Source: Streptomyces sp. NRRL F-5122 (GTDB lineage Bacteria; Actinomycetota; Actinomycetes; Streptomycetales; Streptomycetaceae). Taken from it: 64,000 nt of DNA. Positions 27,531 through 37,316 of the stretch are shown here, in pieces; the first letter of the stretch is position 1; every line of letters begins with the position of its first letter. The stretch is taken from contig NZ_LMWH01000228.1 in assembly GCF_001507435.1 (NCBI RefSeq), positions 248,001 through 312,000 of the forward strand, read 5' to 3'. The notes below the pieces were generated by a model. The model was not told the DNA's origin and ran no database searches. It saw only the letters and a list, made by a program, of their open reading frames with translations. Position numbers and translations under genes: made by a program.

Positions 27531-28661
27531 TCAGCCGCCCAGCTCCTGGTGGCGCGCCGCCAGCCGGGCCGCCCCCTCCGCGGTCAGGGAGCCGAAGAGG
27601 CGCAGCCGTGAGATGCCGCCGTCCGGAAAGATGTCCACGCGCGCGTGCGTACCGACGGCGGCCGACGGCAGGACGAACCGGTGGTTCGTGTCGGGCTGGA
27701 GGCGGGTGCGCGGCAGGATCTCGCGCCACTGGCCGTCCTCGCCGTCCCTGACCGAGACCGACGCCCAGCCCGCGGCGTTGCCCTTCAGACAGGCCGTGTC
27801 GATCTCGACCGCACGGATCAAGGACTGCGCCGCCAGCCGGTAGCGGATCCAGTCGTTGCCCCGGTCGCGGCGGCGCCGTGTCTCCCAGCCGTCGTCCATC
27901 TTGTGGGAGCGGCCCGGCCGAATGGTGTTGGACGCGGGCGAGTAGAAGAGGTCGGACGCGTCCTCCACCCCGCCCCCGTTCTCCAGTGCCACGACGTCGA
28001 ACGTGCCGAGCACGTCGAGCCACGCCGGATCCGGTACCACCTCGCCGTACACGCGCAGACGGGCGATGCCGCCGTCGGGGTGCTGGTTGACACGCAGGTG
28101 CGTGAAGCGCTGTTCGACGGTGACCTCGAAGCCGTTGGCCGCGTGGCCGCCGACGGGAGTGCGCGGGACCAGTGTCGTCCACTTCATGTCGTCGCCGAGC
28201 AGTTCCTCCGGGGACGGGGAGCCGGGCACGCACGTGCCCTCGACGGACACCGCCTGCGGGTGGTTGCCCCGGAAGTGGGCCGTGTCGATCACGATGCCGC
28301 GGACGACGCCGGGGGCGCCGAGGCGTACCAGCGCCCAGTCATGGTCCTGCTCCGCGGGCCACGGATGCCCGGCCGAGGTGCCGCGCCGGCGCCGTGTCTC
28401 CCAGCCGTCCATCGCCTTGCCCTTGTGCCCGAAGTGCCCGGGGTCGAACTCGGCCCGCTCCGGCACCAGCAGATTCTCGCGCTGGGCGAAGAACTCGTCG
28501 TTGGCAGCGATGACACCGGCACCGAGCCGCCGGTCGGCGAGGTCGGCGTGGCGGGTGAAGGGGTAGTGGGCGGTGCGGTAGTCCGCGTAGGGGTCACCGC
28601 CTCCGTACGGGTCGGCGTCTCCGGTGAAGCGGGCCGTCTGGGGTCGATGCTGCGCGGTCAC
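27531..28661 (-). CDS. alc: Allantoicase
   Basis: Hydrolyses allantoate to ureidoglycolate and urea. It has 376 aa and the two tandem allantoicase domains: the first with GKAMDGWETRRRR and DTAHFRGNHPQ, the second with SHKMDDGWETRRRR and DTACLKGNAAG, so the duplication is visible in the sequence. Second gene after allantoinase, 51 bases downstream on the same strand, so one operon. Control probably through the sites upstream of allantoinase. Confidence 0.94.
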   Translation of the reverse strand: MTAQHRPQTARFTGDADPYGGGDPYADYRTAHYPFTRHADLADRRLGAGVIAANDEFFAQRENLLVPERAEFDPGHFGHKGKAMDGWETRRRRGTSAGHPWPAEQDHDWALVRLGAPGVVRGIVIDTAHFRGNHPQAVSVEGTCVPGSPSPEELLGDDMKWTTLVPRTPVGGHAANGFEVTVEQRFTHLRVNQHPDGGIARLRVYGEVVPDPAWLDVLGTFDVVALENGGGVEDASDLFYSPASNTIRPGRSHKMDDGWETRRRRDRGNDWIRYRLAAQSLIRAVEIDTACLKGNAAGWASVSVRDGEDGQWREILPRTRLQPDTNHRFVLPSAAVGTHARVDIFPDGGISRLRLFGSLTAEGAARLAARHQELGG

Positions 28662-28712
28662 GGTGATCAGGTCGTCCTTTCGGGAGTCGGCGGCTGCGGG
28701 CGGGGACGCGGG

Positions 28713-30053
28713 TCAGTCGTCCCTGCCGAGCAGTCGGCCCTTCGGCTCGGTGAACTCGCCTTCCTTCACGATGCGTTCGCCCCGCAGCCAGGTGGCCCTG
28801 ACGACGCCGTGCAGGGTCCTGCCCGCGTACGCCGTCACCCGGTTGCGGTGCTGGAGGGCCGCCGGATCCACGGTGAAGGTCTCGTCGGGGGCGAACACCA
28901 CGAGATCGGCGTCCCGGCCGGCCTCGATGGCTCCCTTGCGCGTGTCGAGCCCCACCAGCCGTGCCGTGTGTGCGGACATCCAGCGGACCACGTCCTCGAG
29001 GCCGTGTCCGCGCCGGTGCGCCTCGGTCCACACCGCGGACAGGCTCAGCTGCAGTCCGGAGATGCCACCCCAGGAGGTGGCGAAGTCGTCGGTCTTCAGG
29101 TCGGCCGTCGACGGGGAGTGGTCGGTGACCACGCAGTCGATCGTGCCGTCCGCCAGCGCCCGCCACAGCAGGTCCTGGTTGGCCGCCTCACGGATCGGCG
29201 GGCAGCATTTGAACTCGGCTGCCCCGTCCGGGACTTCCTCGGCCGTGAGGGTCAGATAGTGCGGGCACGTCTCCACGGTGATCCGGACGCCCTCGGTCCG
29301 GGCCTCGGCGATCAGCGGCAGCGCGTCGCCGGAGGACAGGTGGAGCACATGTACCCGCGCGTCCAGGCGTTTCGCGTGCGCGATCAGGTGTGCCACGGCC
29401 GTGTCCTCGGCGGCGCGCGGCCGGGAGGCCAGGAAGTCGGCGTACCTGGGGCCGCCCTGCTGCGGGGCGGCGGCGAGGTGGTGCGGGTCCTCGGCGTGCA
29501 CGACGAGCAGTCCGCCGAATCCGGCGATCTCGGCCATGGAGCGGCCGAGTCGCTCCTGGTCGAGGTGGGGGAACTCGTCCACGCCCGACGGTGCCAGAAA
29601 GGCCTTGAAGCCGAAGACTCCGGCGTCGTGCAGCGGCCGCAGGTCCTTGACGTTGTCCGGCAGGGCGCCACCCCAGAAGCCGACGTCGACATGCGCCTTG
29701 CCGGCCGCGACCTGCTGTTTGACGCGCAGGTGGCCGACCGTGGTGGTCGGCGGGATCGAGTTGAGCGGCATGTCGATCAGGGTGGTGATCCCGCCGGCCG
29801 CCGCCGCGCGGGTGGCCGTCCAGAAGCCCTCCCACTCCGTGCGGCCCGGGTCGTTGACGTGCACGTGGGTGTCGACCAGGCCGGGCAGCAGGACGTCGTC
29901 GCCGACGTCCTGCACGAGGGCCCCTGCCGGAACCTCCGCGTCGTACGGCAGAACCGCCGTGATCGTCCCCCCGGCGACCACGACCGTCGCGGCGCGCGTC
30001 CCCTCGGGTGTGATGACACGCCTCGAGCGCAGCACCAGTTCAGCGTCAGACAC
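28713..30053 (-). CDS. allB: Allantoinase
   Basis: Opens allantoin to allantoate. It is a 446-aa amidohydrolase with binuclear metal site: DTHVHVN (about 61-67), carbamylated Lys in GVFGFKAFL, further His in [15 protein letters not shown] and TCPHYLTL, and Asp in VTDHSPS. GTG 30053 has GAGAGGGGCCGGA upstream and gives the normal N-terminus [13 protein letters not shown]. First gene of the allantoin operon. Two candidate operators lie within 190 bases upstream. Confidence 0.93.
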   Translation of the reverse strand: MSDAELVLRSRRVITPEGTRAATVVVAGGTITAVLPYDAEVPAGALVQDVGDDVLLPGLVDTHVHVNDPGRTEWEGFWTATRAAAAGGITTLIDMPLNSIPPTTTVGHLRVKQQVAAGKAHVDVGFWGGALPDNVKDLRPLHDAGVFGFKAFLAPSGVDEFPHLDQERLGRSMAEIAGFGGLLVVHAEDPHHLAAAPQQGGPRYADFLASRPRAAEDTAVAHLIAHAKRLDARVHVLHLSSGDALPLIAEARTEGVRITVETCPHYLTLTAEEVPDGAAEFKCCPPIREAANQDLLWRALADGTIDCVVTDHSPSTADLKTDDFATSWGGISGLQLSLSAVWTEAHRRGHGLEDVVRWMSAHTARLVGLDTRKGAIEAGRDADLVVFAPDETFTVDPAALQHRNRVTAYAGRTLHGVVRATWLRGERIVKEGEFTEPKGRLLGRDD

Positions 30054-30110
30054 TCCGGCCCCTCTCTGCCGCCGTCCTGCTTCCGGGAAAGGGATGCACA
30101 TCCATGGGAT

Positions 30111-30127
30111 TTCAACGTTCTGTTGAA
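30111..30127. promoter_or_regulatory. Palindrome TTCAAC-N5-GTTGAA upstream of allantoinase
   Basis: Perfect 6-5-6 dyad 58-74 bases upstream of the allantoinase start. The same core (TCAAC-N5-GTTGA) precedes the uricase operon at 61433-61447, so a shared regulator is likely. Confidence 0.55.
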
Positions 30128-30203
30128 GGAGTCTTCACTCCCGCCCCCACGCCGTCAAGGGCACACTTCCTTCCATCACCTCCGAGGCGCCCGCTATGGA
30201 CTT

Positions 30204-30239
30204 TTCCGCTTAGCGGAATTAGAATTCCGCCCAACAGAC
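30204..30239. promoter_or_regulatory. Operator pair TTCC-N7-GGAA (IclR/AllR-type)
   Basis: TTCCGCTTAGCGGAA (30204-30218) is a perfect dyad. A weaker copy TTCC-N7-AGAC (30225-30239) lies 21 bp away centre to centre. An overlapping 8-2-8 palindrome GCGGAATTAGAATTCCGC spans 30213-30230. It lies between allantoinase and the divergent IclR gene and could control both. Confidence 0.65.
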
Positions 30240-30322
30240 CCCAGGGTGGCACCAGGACCAGGGAGCCGACCGCCCGCCGGGTAGGCTTTGGCCCTTCCTG
30301 CCGGCCCCGAAAGGAACGCGCC

Positions 30323-31120
30323 GTGTCGACGTCCAGCGCCAGCGACGCCCCCGCCAAGTCCGCCGCGGGCGGTGTCCAGTCCCTCGAGCGCGCCTTCGAC
30401 CTGCTGGAGCGGATGGCCGACGCGGGCGGCGAGGTCGGCCTGAGCGAACTGTCCGCGAGCAGCGGGCTGCCGCTGCCCACGATCCACCGCCTGATGCGCA
30501 CGCTGGTGGCCTGCGGCTACGTACGCCAGCAGCCCAACCGCCGCTATGCACTCGGCCCCCGGCTGATCCGGCTCGGCGAATCGGCGTCCCGGCTGCTCGG
30601 CACCTGGGCCCGCCCCTATCTGGCGCGACTGGTCGAGGAGACCGGCGAGACCGCCAACATGGCGCTGCTCGACGGGGACGAGATCGTCTATGTGGCGCAG
30701 GTCCCCTCCAAGCACTCGATGCGCATGTTCACCGAGGTGGGCCGGCGGGTGCTGCCGCACTCCACGGGCGTGGGCAAGGCACTGCTCGCCACCACCTCGG
30801 ACGACGAGGTGCGCGCCCTGCTGTCCCGCACCGGCATGCCCGCGGCGACCGAGAAGACGATCACCAGTCCCGAGGCGTTCCTGGCCGCGCTGCAGGAGGT
30901 GCGCACGCACGGGTACGCCGTCGACGACAACGAGCAGGAACTGGGGGTCCGCTGCCTCGCCGTGTCCGTGCCCGACTCACCGACGGCCGCGGCGATCTCC
31001 ATCTCAGGACCGGCGGGCCGTGTCACCGACGCGGCGACCGAGAAGATCGTGCCGGTGCTCCAGCAGGTGGCCGCGGAACTGTCGCAGGCGCTGGCGACTT
31101 CGGGCACCCCGACGGCCTGA
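30323..31120 (+). CDS. allR: IclR family regulator, probable allantoin repressor
   Basis: A 265-aa IclR protein. The winged HTH (about 15-75: QSLERAFDLLERMAD, LSELSASSGLPLPTIHRLMR, cited in part) precedes the GAF-like effector domain (MFTEVGRRVLPHSTGVGKALLA, YAVDDNEQELGVRCLAVSV). IclR members of this type (AllR) repress purine and glyoxylate genes and respond to small acids such as allantoate or glyoxylate. GTG 30323 follows AAGGAACGCGCC. Divergent from allantoinase. Proposed to bind the TTCC-N7-GGAA sites at three promoters in this window. The name is by context. Confidence 0.85.
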   Translation: MSTSSASDAPAKSAAGGVQSLERAFDLLERMADAGGEVGLSELSASSGLPLPTIHRLMRTLVACGYVRQQPNRRYALGPRLIRLGESASRLLGTWARPYLARLVEETGETANMALLDGDEIVYVAQVPSKHSMRMFTEVGRRVLPHSTGVGKALLATTSDDEVRALLSRTGMPAATEKTITSPEAFLAALQEVRTHGYAVDDNEQELGVRCLAVSVPDSPTAAAISISGPAGRVTDAATEKIVPVLQQVAAELSQALATSGTPTA

Positions 31121-31196
31121 CCCCCGATGCGCACACGGTGTCCGGCCGTGCGGCCGAAGGCCGCTGCCGTGGCATGCCGGTCATGGGCGGTGCGGG

Positions 31197-31484
31197 TCAG
31201 TCCCGCCGCGACTCCCCGAACAGTTCCACCGCGCTGCGCACATCCGACAGACCCCGGGCCAGCGCGCTGACCGAGCCGATCGCGCCGGCGATCAGGAGCA
31301 GGGAGCGGCGCAGCCGTGGGATCTCGGGGACACCGCTGAGGGCCATCGCGGCCAGCGCGGCGAGTTCGTCCTCCGCTATGGCACGGTCGGGGAACTCGGA
31401 AGGGAGGGTGGCGAGTTCACGGCGCAGCCGGGACACGGCGGTCCGCAGTTCCGCCACCCTCGGGTCCTCTTCACTGCCGGTCAC
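31197..31484 (-). CDS. DUF5955 family protein
   Basis: A 95-aa protein of the Streptomyces DUF5955 family. It has an N-terminal helical Arg/Glu-rich part (DPRVAELRTAVSRLRRELATL) and a C-terminal hydrophobic helix (LLLIAGAIGSVSALARGL) that may touch the membrane. Function unknown. GTG 31484 was chosen because it starts the conserved part (VTGSEEDPR). It converges with the IclR gene. Confidence 0.75.
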   Translation of the reverse strand: MTGSEEDPRVAELRTAVSRLRRELATLPSEFPDRAIAEDELAALAAMALSGVPEIPRLRRSLLLIAGAIGSVSALARGLSDVRSAVELFGESRRD

Positions 31485-31695
31485 TGGCCTCTGCCCCAAG
31501 CTCCGCAACACAGCTCTCCCCCCTCGCACCCCGTCGTGCGCACTTCTCGACACACCGTCCGCGCCCCCATGGCGCTGGTCGGGCGCCGGGGACGCGGGTC
31601 AGTAAACGCCACCCGGTGGTCCGGGCGCCACCGTGCGGACCGAAATTCAGTCCCTGGAACGGCGCGGTGGGCACAGGGTCGGGTATGCAGGACGT

Positions 31696-32295
31696 ATGAC
31701 ACCGAAAGAGGACCGGATCGCCGGACTGCTCCTCGCGGCCGGCGGCGGTCGGCGGCTCGGCGGACGGCCCAAGGCGCTGCTGGAGCAACGGGGGCGGACC
31801 CTCGTGGAACATGCGGTGGCGAGCCTGCGCACGGCGGGGTGCGAGCGGGTCCATGTGGTGCTCGGAGCGTCCGCCGCGGCCGTACGGGAGCGGGCGGATC
31901 TGTCCGGCTGCGTACTGGTGGACAACCCGGACTGGGCCGGCGGCATGGGCTCCTCCCTGCGGGCCGGCCTCGGCTCCCTCGCCGGGACGGGCGCCCCGGC
32001 GGCTCTTGTCCTGCTCGTCGATCAGCCCGGTATCGGTCCCGAGGCGGTCGCCAGGGTGCTCGCCGCCTACGAGGACGAGGCGACGCTGGTCTCCGCCGCG
32101 TACGACGGGGTACGCGGACATCCGGTGCTGTTCGGCGCCGGCCACTGGGCGGGCGTCGCGGCGGCGGCGACGGGCGATCGCGGGGCGCGCGACTACCTCA
32201 AGGCCCACGAGAACGCGATCGCGCTGGTGGAGTGCGGCGATGTGGCACAGCCCTACGACATCGACACACAGGCCGACTTGGCCCGTCTCGAGTGA
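31696..32295 (+). CDS. MobA/MocA-like nucleotidyltransferase
   Basis: A 199-aa NTP transferase. The nucleotide-binding start GLLLAAGGGRRLGGRPKALLEQ, the LVDQPGI metal Asp segment and the GVRGHPVLFGAGHW loop match MocA, which adds CMP to molybdopterin for xanthine-dehydrogenase-type enzymes. That would fit a purine-degradation neighbourhood, since xanthine dehydrogenase needs this cofactor; the dehydrogenase itself is not in the window. GMP transfer (MobA) cannot be excluded. Confidence 0.85.
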   Translation: MTPKEDRIAGLLLAAGGGRRLGGRPKALLEQRGRTLVEHAVASLRTAGCERVHVVLGASAAAVRERADLSGCVLVDNPDWAGGMGSSLRAGLGSLAGTGAPAALVLLVDQPGIGPEAVARVLAAYEDEATLVSAAYDGVRGHPVLFGAGHWAGVAAAATGDRGARDYLKAHENAIALVECGDVAQPYDIDTQADLARLE

Positions 32296-32355
32296 GGAGG
32301 GTGGCACCCGGAGCCGACCTCCCTCGAGACGGAGAGTCTCGACATCAACAGATCA

Positions 32356-32397
32356 TTGAACTTCCACCATGAGGAAACTAGTATCCACAGGTCAGAA
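32356..32397 (+). promoter_or_regulatory. Malate synthase promoter with TTCC-N7-GGAA operator pair
   Basis: Candidate -35 TTGAAC (32356-32361) and -10 TAGTAT (32379-32384) are 17 bases apart. Perfect operator TTCCACCATGAGGAA (32362-32376) fills the spacer. The weaker copy ATCC-N7-AGAA (32383-32397) is centred exactly 21 bp further. A repressor bound here would block RNA polymerase. Confidence 0.65.
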
Positions 32398-32497
32398 GCG
32401 CAGGACCACTCACGGGGCACCGTCAGCCGCATCCGGGCTCCCTGGCACCCGGTGTCGCGGTGTCCCCGCATCAGCTCGCTGAAGGAAGTGACCGCTC

Positions 32498-34117
32498 ATG
32501 TCCGCACCAGCGCCGTCGCCGATCGTGGTCGACGCCGAGCCCCTGCCCCGGCAGGACGAGGTCCTCTCGGATGCGGCCCTCGCCTTCGTGGCCGAGCTGC
32601 ACCGCAGGTTCACGCCCCGGCGCGACGAGTTGCTCGCCCGCCGTGCTGAGCGCCGCGCCGAGATCGCCCGCACCTCGACGCTCGACTTCCTCCCCGAGAC
32701 CGCCGCGATCCGCGCGGACGACTCCTGGAAGGTGGCGCCCGCGCCGCAGGCCCTGAACGACCGCCGTGTCGAGATCACCGGCCCCACCGACCGCAAGATG
32801 ACCATCAACGCCCTCAACTCGGGCGCCCGGGTGTGGCTCGCGGACTTCGAGGACGCCTCGGCCCCCACCTGGGAGAACGTCGTCGTCGGCCAGCTCAACC
32901 TGATCGACGCGTACACCCGGAGCATCGATTTCACCGACCCGGCCTCCGGGAAGTCCTACGCCCTGCGCCCGGACGCGGAGCTGGCGACCGTCGTCGTGCG
33001 CCCCCGCGGCTGGCATCTGAACGAGCGTCATCTCCTCGTCGACGGACAGCAGGTGCCGGGCGCCTTCGTCGACTTCGGCCTGTACTTCTTCCACAACGCC
33101 CGCCGTCTGCTCGACCTCGGCAAGGGCCCCTACTTCTACCTCCCCAAGACGGAGTCCCATCTGGAGGCCCGCCTCTGGAACGACGTCTTCGTCTTCGCCC
33201 AGGACCACCTCGGCGTCCCGCAGGGCACCGTCCGCGCCACGGTCCTGATCGAGACGATCACCGCGGCGTACGAGATGGAGGAGATCCTCTACGAACTCCG
33301 CGACCACGCCTCGGGGTTGAACGCGGGCCGGTGGGACTACCTGTTCTCCATCGTGAAGAACTTCCGCGACGGCGGGCCGAAGTTCGTCCTGCCCGACCGC
33401 AACGCGGTCACGATGACGGCCCCGTTCATGCGCGCGTACACCGAACTCCTCGTCCGCACCTGCCACAAGCGCGGTGCGCACGCGATCGGCGGCATGGCGG
33501 CGTTCATTCCGTCACGGCGCGACGAGGAGGTCAACCGGGTCGCCTTCGAGAAGGTCAAGGCCGACAAGGACCGCGAGGCGGACGACGGCTTCGACGGCTC
33601 CTGGGTCGCCCACCCCGACCTGGTGCCCATCGCCATGGAGTCCTTCGACCGGGTCCTCGGCGACAAGCCCCACCAGAAGGACCGGCTGCGCGAGGACGTG
33701 GACGTCAAGGCGGCCGATCTGATCGCCGTGGACTCCCTGGACGCGAAGCCGACCTACCCGGGACTGGTCAACGCCGTCCAGGTCGGTGTCCGCTACATCG
33801 AGGCCTGGTTGCGTGGCCTCGGCGCGGTCGCCATCTTCAATCTGATGGAGGACGCGGCCACCGCGGAGATCTCCCGCTCGCAGATCTGGCAGTGGATCAA
33901 CGCGGGCGTCGAGTTCGAGAACGGCGAGAAGGCGACCCCGGAGCTGGCCCGCAGGGTCGCGGCCGAGGAACTGACGAACATCCGGGCCGAGATCGGCGAG
34001 GACGCCTACGCGGCCGGTCACTGGCAGCAGGCCCACGACCTGCTTCTGAAGGTCGCCCTGGACGAGGACTACGCGGACTTCCTGACCTTGCCCGCCTACG
34101 AGCAGCTGGGCGGCTGA
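32498..34117 (+). CDS. aceB: Malate synthase A
   Basis: Condenses glyoxylate with acetyl-CoA to malate. It has 539 aa, the normal length for the A form. Visible signatures: [34 protein letters not shown]-like [13 protein letters not shown], and [23 protein letters not shown] 32498 follows GAAGGAAGTGACC. Without isocitrate lyase nearby and with a shared operator, it probably serves glyoxylate from ureide breakdown. Confidence 0.94.
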   Translation: MSAPAPSPIVVDAEPLPRQDEVLSDAALAFVAELHRRFTPRRDELLARRAERRAEIARTSTLDFLPETAAIRADDSWKVAPAPQALNDRRVEITGPTDRKMTINALNSGARVWLADFEDASAPTWENVVVGQLNLIDAYTRSIDFTDPASGKSYALRPDAELATVVVRPRGWHLNERHLLVDGQQVPGAFVDFGLYFFHNARRLLDLGKGPYFYLPKTESHLEARLWNDVFVFAQDHLGVPQGTVRATVLIETITAAYEMEEILYELRDHASGLNAGRWDYLFSIVKNFRDGGPKFVLPDRNAVTMTAPFMRAYTELLVRTCHKRGAHAIGGMAAFIPSRRDEEVNRVAFEKVKADKDREADDGFDGSWVAHPDLVPIAMESFDRVLGDKPHQKDRLREDVDVKAADLIAVDSLDAKPTYPGLVNAVQVGVRYIEAWLRGLGAVAIFNLMEDAATAEISRSQIWQWINAGVEFENGEKATPELARRVAAEELTNIRAEIGEDAYAAGHWQQAHDLLLKVALDEDYADFLTLPAYEQLGG

Positions 34118-34118
34118 C

Positions 34119-34436
34119 CTACTCGGCCTGCCTCTCCGAGTGGCCCAGGGGCTTGCCCGGGGCCACTCGGTCGCGGACCAGCCTCTTCACCGCCGTGGGC
34201 TCGGGGAAACCCTGCTCACGGCGGTCCCAGACGACCTCGTCGTCCACCCTGACGACGAAGACACCTCCCGTGCCCGGTGTGAGCGCGAGTTCCGTCAGCT
34301 CGGTCTCGAACGTCGTCAGCAGTTCCTGCGCCAGCCATGCCGCGCGGGGCAGCCAGCGGCACTGGGTGCAGTACTCGATCCGGACGCGGTGCGCCTCCCG
34401 CGAGGGGGCGCCGGTCGTCCCGGGGGTGTCCGTCAT
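34119..34436 (-). CDS. SelT/SelW/SelH-like (Rdx) thioredoxin-fold protein
   Basis: A 105-aa Rdx family protein. The redox motif Cys23-x-x-Cys26 (YCTQCRW; Cys replaces the selenocysteine of animal SelW) is followed by FVVRVDDEVVWDRREQGFPEP, a hallmark of the family. Probably a small thiol-redox partner. The ATG overlaps the HipA-like stop by ATGA, so it is translated with that kinase. Its 3' end is one base from malate synthase (convergent). Confidence 0.85.
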   Translation of the reverse strand: MTDTPGTTGAPSREAHRVRIEYCTQCRWLPRAAWLAQELLTTFETELTELALTPGTGGVFVVRVDDEVVWDRREQGFPEPTAVKRLVRDRVAPGKPLGHSERQAE

Positions 34437-35347
34437 CCGAGGTGCACCGACCAATCCTGTCGCGCCGCCGGTTTGCCGTGCAGGTCCGGGACCCGCTTGA
34501 GCCATGCCGGACGGCCTTCCTGTGTCCGCTCCGCGCGCCGGGCCTCCTCGGCGGCGAGCTCCTCCCGGGTGGGGAAGTCGGTGGGCAGCCAGGCCTCGGA
34601 CGCCTTGACCCGGGCCGTGAGGTAGTCCACGTAGGCGTCCCTGACCTCTCCGGGCGTCGCGAAGCCCGGCTCACGGGCCAGCCACGCGTCCGGCACCTCC
34701 TCGGCGACCTCGCGCAGCAGCGCCTCGGTCACCCTGGGCGCGAGCTCGGCCTCGGCTGCCCGCGTGTCGGGGGTGAAGTGGCCCAGGGCGTGGTGCCGGA
34801 AGTCGTACGCCTTGTCCGGTGCGGAGGCGTTCCATCGGTGATGGAAGACCAGGGCCGCACCGTGGTCGATCAGCCACAGCTTCGGCGGAGCGATGCCGAA
34901 CGTCGGCCAGACCATGAGGTTGGAACTGTGGACCGTGCGATCGACGTTCACGGTCAGCGCGTCGAGCCAGATGATCCTGCCGGCCTCCAGCGGGTCGACC
35001 GTGCAGGCCCGGGCGACCTCGGGGGTGAAGTCCCGGGCGCCCGGCAGAAAGTCCATGCCGAGGTTGACGCCGGGGCTCGCGTTCAGCAGGTCGCGCACCT
35101 CCTGGTGCGGTTCGTGCGCGGCGATCGCCGGGTCGAAGTGGGTGAGGACCAGCTCGGGCACGCGCAGTCCGAGCCGGCGCGCCAGTTCCCCGACGATCAC
35201 CTCGGCGACCAGCGCCTTGACGCCCTGGGCTGAGCCGGTGAACTTCACGACGTACGTCCCCAGGTCGTCGGCCTCGACGACGCCCGGCACGGAACCGCCG
35301 GAGCGCAGGGGCTCGACATAGCGAGCAGCGGTGACCTCTCTCAGCAT
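34433..35347 (-). CDS. HipA family kinase without HipB partner
   Basis: A 304-aa HipA-like protein kinase. It has YVVKFTGSAQGVKALVAEVI (ATP-site Lys), DALTVNVDRTVHSSNLMV (catalytic loop, N-x-D-R) and WLIDHGAAL (metal Asp). HipA toxins phosphorylate tRNA synthetases and are held by a DNA-binding HipB; no HipB-like HTH gene precedes this one. Its partner by overlap is a SelW-like redox protein. Streptomyces carry many such orphan HipA-like proteins, and toxicity is not implied. Confidence 0.82.
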   Translation of the reverse strand: MLREVTAARYVEPLRSGGSVPGVVEADDLGTYVVKFTGSAQGVKALVAEVIVGELARRLGLRVPELVLTHFDPAIAAHEPHQEVRDLLNASPGVNLGMDFLPGARDFTPEVARACTVDPLEAGRIIWLDALTVNVDRTVHSSNLMVWPTFGIAPPKLWLIDHGAALVFHHRWNASAPDKAYDFRHHALGHFTPDTRAAEAELAPRVTEALLREVAEEVPDAWLAREPGFATPGEVRDAYVDYLTARVKASEAWLPTDFPTREELAAEEARRAERTQEGRPAWLKRVPDLHGKPAARQDWSVHLG

Positions 35348-35483
35348 GTCCTCAGGCCACCAACCTCTTCACCCGTGCCGTCCGCGCTCGACCTCGAAGG
35401 CGTGTCACAACGGAGCCGGCCGTCCTGTTTCCGGCCCTCCGGCATGAAGTGACCATAGTAACCGGGGGTGACCGGAGCACGGA

Positions 35484-35503
35484 GTGCCCGAGCGACCGGG
35501 CAC
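35484..35503 (-). terminator. Weak hairpin after the NIS synthetase gene
   Basis: GTGCCCG / CGGGCAC, 7-bp stem with 6-base loop, beyond the minus-strand NIS gene. The 35348-35729 gap holds nothing else I can support; ORFs there look like decayed or shadow frames. Confidence 0.4.
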
Positions 35504-35729
35504 TACGCGGTCCACGGCTCCGAGTCGCCCGTCGACGACGTCCCCGACCGGCTCGGTGCCCGGTTCGCCTCCGGGTCCACATCGGGACGCGATGGGCGTC
35601 GTCGGCGGTGTCGGGCCGGCGCTGCGCGGGCGGTCCGGCCGACCCGTCGTGCCCCCGGCCCCCGCACGGCGCCGACGCCGAGCACCTCGGCTCCGTGCCC
35701 GTGTGCGCCATGGGCCCGGTGGGGGCCGC

Positions 35730-37229
35730 TCACCGGCAGGCCAGCGGGTTGGGCAGGGGCAGATAGCGCGCGTCCGCGCCGTCCGCGCCCGTCCAGCGCA
35801 GCAGGAGGTTCGTCTTGCCGGGGAGGGTGGGCGAGGCCAGCAGGCCCGGGATCTCGGGCACCGGATGGCGGGCCAGTTCGGCGCGGGCGGCGGGCCAGGG
35901 GTTCCAGCCGGGACGACGCTCCGCCAGCACGGCGGCCACTTCGGTGAGGTTGTTGACGACCAGGCAGTAGACGAGCCGCTCCCAGCCAGCCGCACGGGAC
36001 ACCTCCGCGAGGAGTTTCACGCCCTCCGCGTCCCGGAACAGCGCCTGGACGGGCAGGCCCGCCGGGTCCACGGCGACCACCGTGTTCTGCAGATGCGCCT
36101 CGAGGACCACGCCGTGCCGCTCGAACGCCTCCAGAGCCGGCGGGACGACCTGGCGCAGATAGGCCGTCCACCAGGCCGCAGGGTCGCGGAGCGCGTTGAG
36201 CGGACTGCCCTCGAAGCCCTCCACGAGGGCCGCGGCGAGGAGCGGCGTGGTGCCGGGCAGCAGATGCGGGCGCAGGCCGTCGCGGACCAGCACGGCCAGT
36301 TCCTCGAAGGCGAAGGCGGCCGTACGGTAGCCGCGGTCGCTCAGCCAGGCGGCCGGGCCAGGACCCGCGGCGAACGCGGAGACGGCGGCCTCGTCGGTGC
36401 TGCGCAGCCTGAGCAGGTCGTGGCGCCACAGCCGGCGGATGTCGTTGGTGATCCGCACGTCCAGGCTGAACTTGAGGAAGAGGTCGTCGTCCGGGGCGTA
36501 GACGGTGCGGATCGCAGCCGTGGGGGCGACGGGCAGCGCGGTCTCGCCGAGCCGGACGAGGCGGCCGTCGTCGAACGCCTCCCGGATCTCCGGGCGGGCG
36601 GCCACCAGAGCGAGCTGCCAGGGATGCGCGGGCAGCAGCCGGTACCCCGCCGGGGCGGAACCGAGCTCGTCGAGCGCCGTCGTGTCGCCCTCCTCGGCCA
36701 CCGCGTCCTCGCGTACGCCCAGGAGGGCGAGCGGGAAACGGGCGTACGCTTCCGGCGCGTACGGCAGCCAGTTCGCGACGGGGCCGCCGCCGCGCGCCTT
36801 CGGGGCGGGATGGTGGGGGTGACCGGTGATCAGCGACTGCTCGGAGCGCACATACGGGTCCTCGGGCGCGGTCGCCCGGGCACGCGCGGCCAGGATCGCG
36901 GCCACCGCGTCCCGGCTGTCGATCATCTCCACGGGGAGTTCCGGGCTGTCGAGGCCGGTGGCGCGGCGCAGTTCGTCGGCGGTGAGCTTGACCAGTTCCG
37001 CATGGGTGAGCGGCTGCCAGGAGCCGCCGGCGTACACCTCCGGATCCCGTGGCCGGCGTCCGCCGCGTATCCGAATCAGCCGGCCGCCGGCCCGCAGCCG
37101 GTGGACGCCCGGTTCGCCGGTGGGTTCCGCCGCCTCGCGGATCAGGCAGTTCAGCAGCGGCGCCAGCGCGTAGGCGTCGGCGCGCTCGGGGACGTCGTCC
37201 CTGGGGTGCATGCGGTCCACGTGATCCAT
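35730..37229 (-). CDS. NIS siderophore synthetase (IucA/IucC family)
   Basis: A 499-aa NRPS-independent siderophore synthetase that adenylates a carboxylate and couples it to an amine or alcohol. Family motifs: TGHPHHPAPKARGG (ATP region), LLPAHPWQLALV, LKFSLDVRITNDIRRL and VLEAHLQNTVV, then a C-terminal FhuF-like part. All look intact. ATG 37229 has GGAACGA upstream; GTG 37247 is also possible. Divergent, 87 bases away, from a second NIS synthetase. Confidence 0.9.
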   Translation of the reverse strand: MDHVDRMHPRDDVPERADAYALAPLLNCLIREAAEPTGEPGVHRLRAGGRLIRIRGGRRPRDPEVYAGGSWQPLTHAELVKLTADELRRATGLDSPELPVEMIDSRDAVAAILAARARATAPEDPYVRSEQSLITGHPHHPAPKARGGGPVANWLPYAPEAYARFPLALLGVREDAVAEEGDTTALDELGSAPAGYRLLPAHPWQLALVAARPEIREAFDDGRLVRLGETALPVAPTAAIRTVYAPDDDLFLKFSLDVRITNDIRRLWRHDLLRLRSTDEAAVSAFAAGPGPAAWLSDRGYRTAAFAFEELAVLVRDGLRPHLLPGTTPLLAAALVEGFEGSPLNALRDPAAWWTAYLRQVVPPALEAFERHGVVLEAHLQNTVVAVDPAGLPVQALFRDAEGVKLLAEVSRAAGWERLVYCLVVNNLTEVAAVLAERRPGWNPWPAARAELARHPVPEIPGLLASPTLPGKTNLLLRWTGADGADARYLPLPNPLACR

Positions 37230-37316
37230 TCGTTCCGTACGGTGCACTGACGCTCAGTATGTCGGTGGTGGTCCGCCTCCAGGATCCGCCGCCCCCGTCC
37301 CCCGAGGAGCCCGACC

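Noticed and set aside
35352..35711. 119-codon minus frame between HipA and NIS genes
   Set aside because: Arg/Gly-rich low complexity, no ribosome site; treated as shadow.
37230..37316. Iron-box (DmdR/IdeR) operator between the NIS genes
   Set aside because: No match to the TTAGG...CCTAA type dyad in this short gap.
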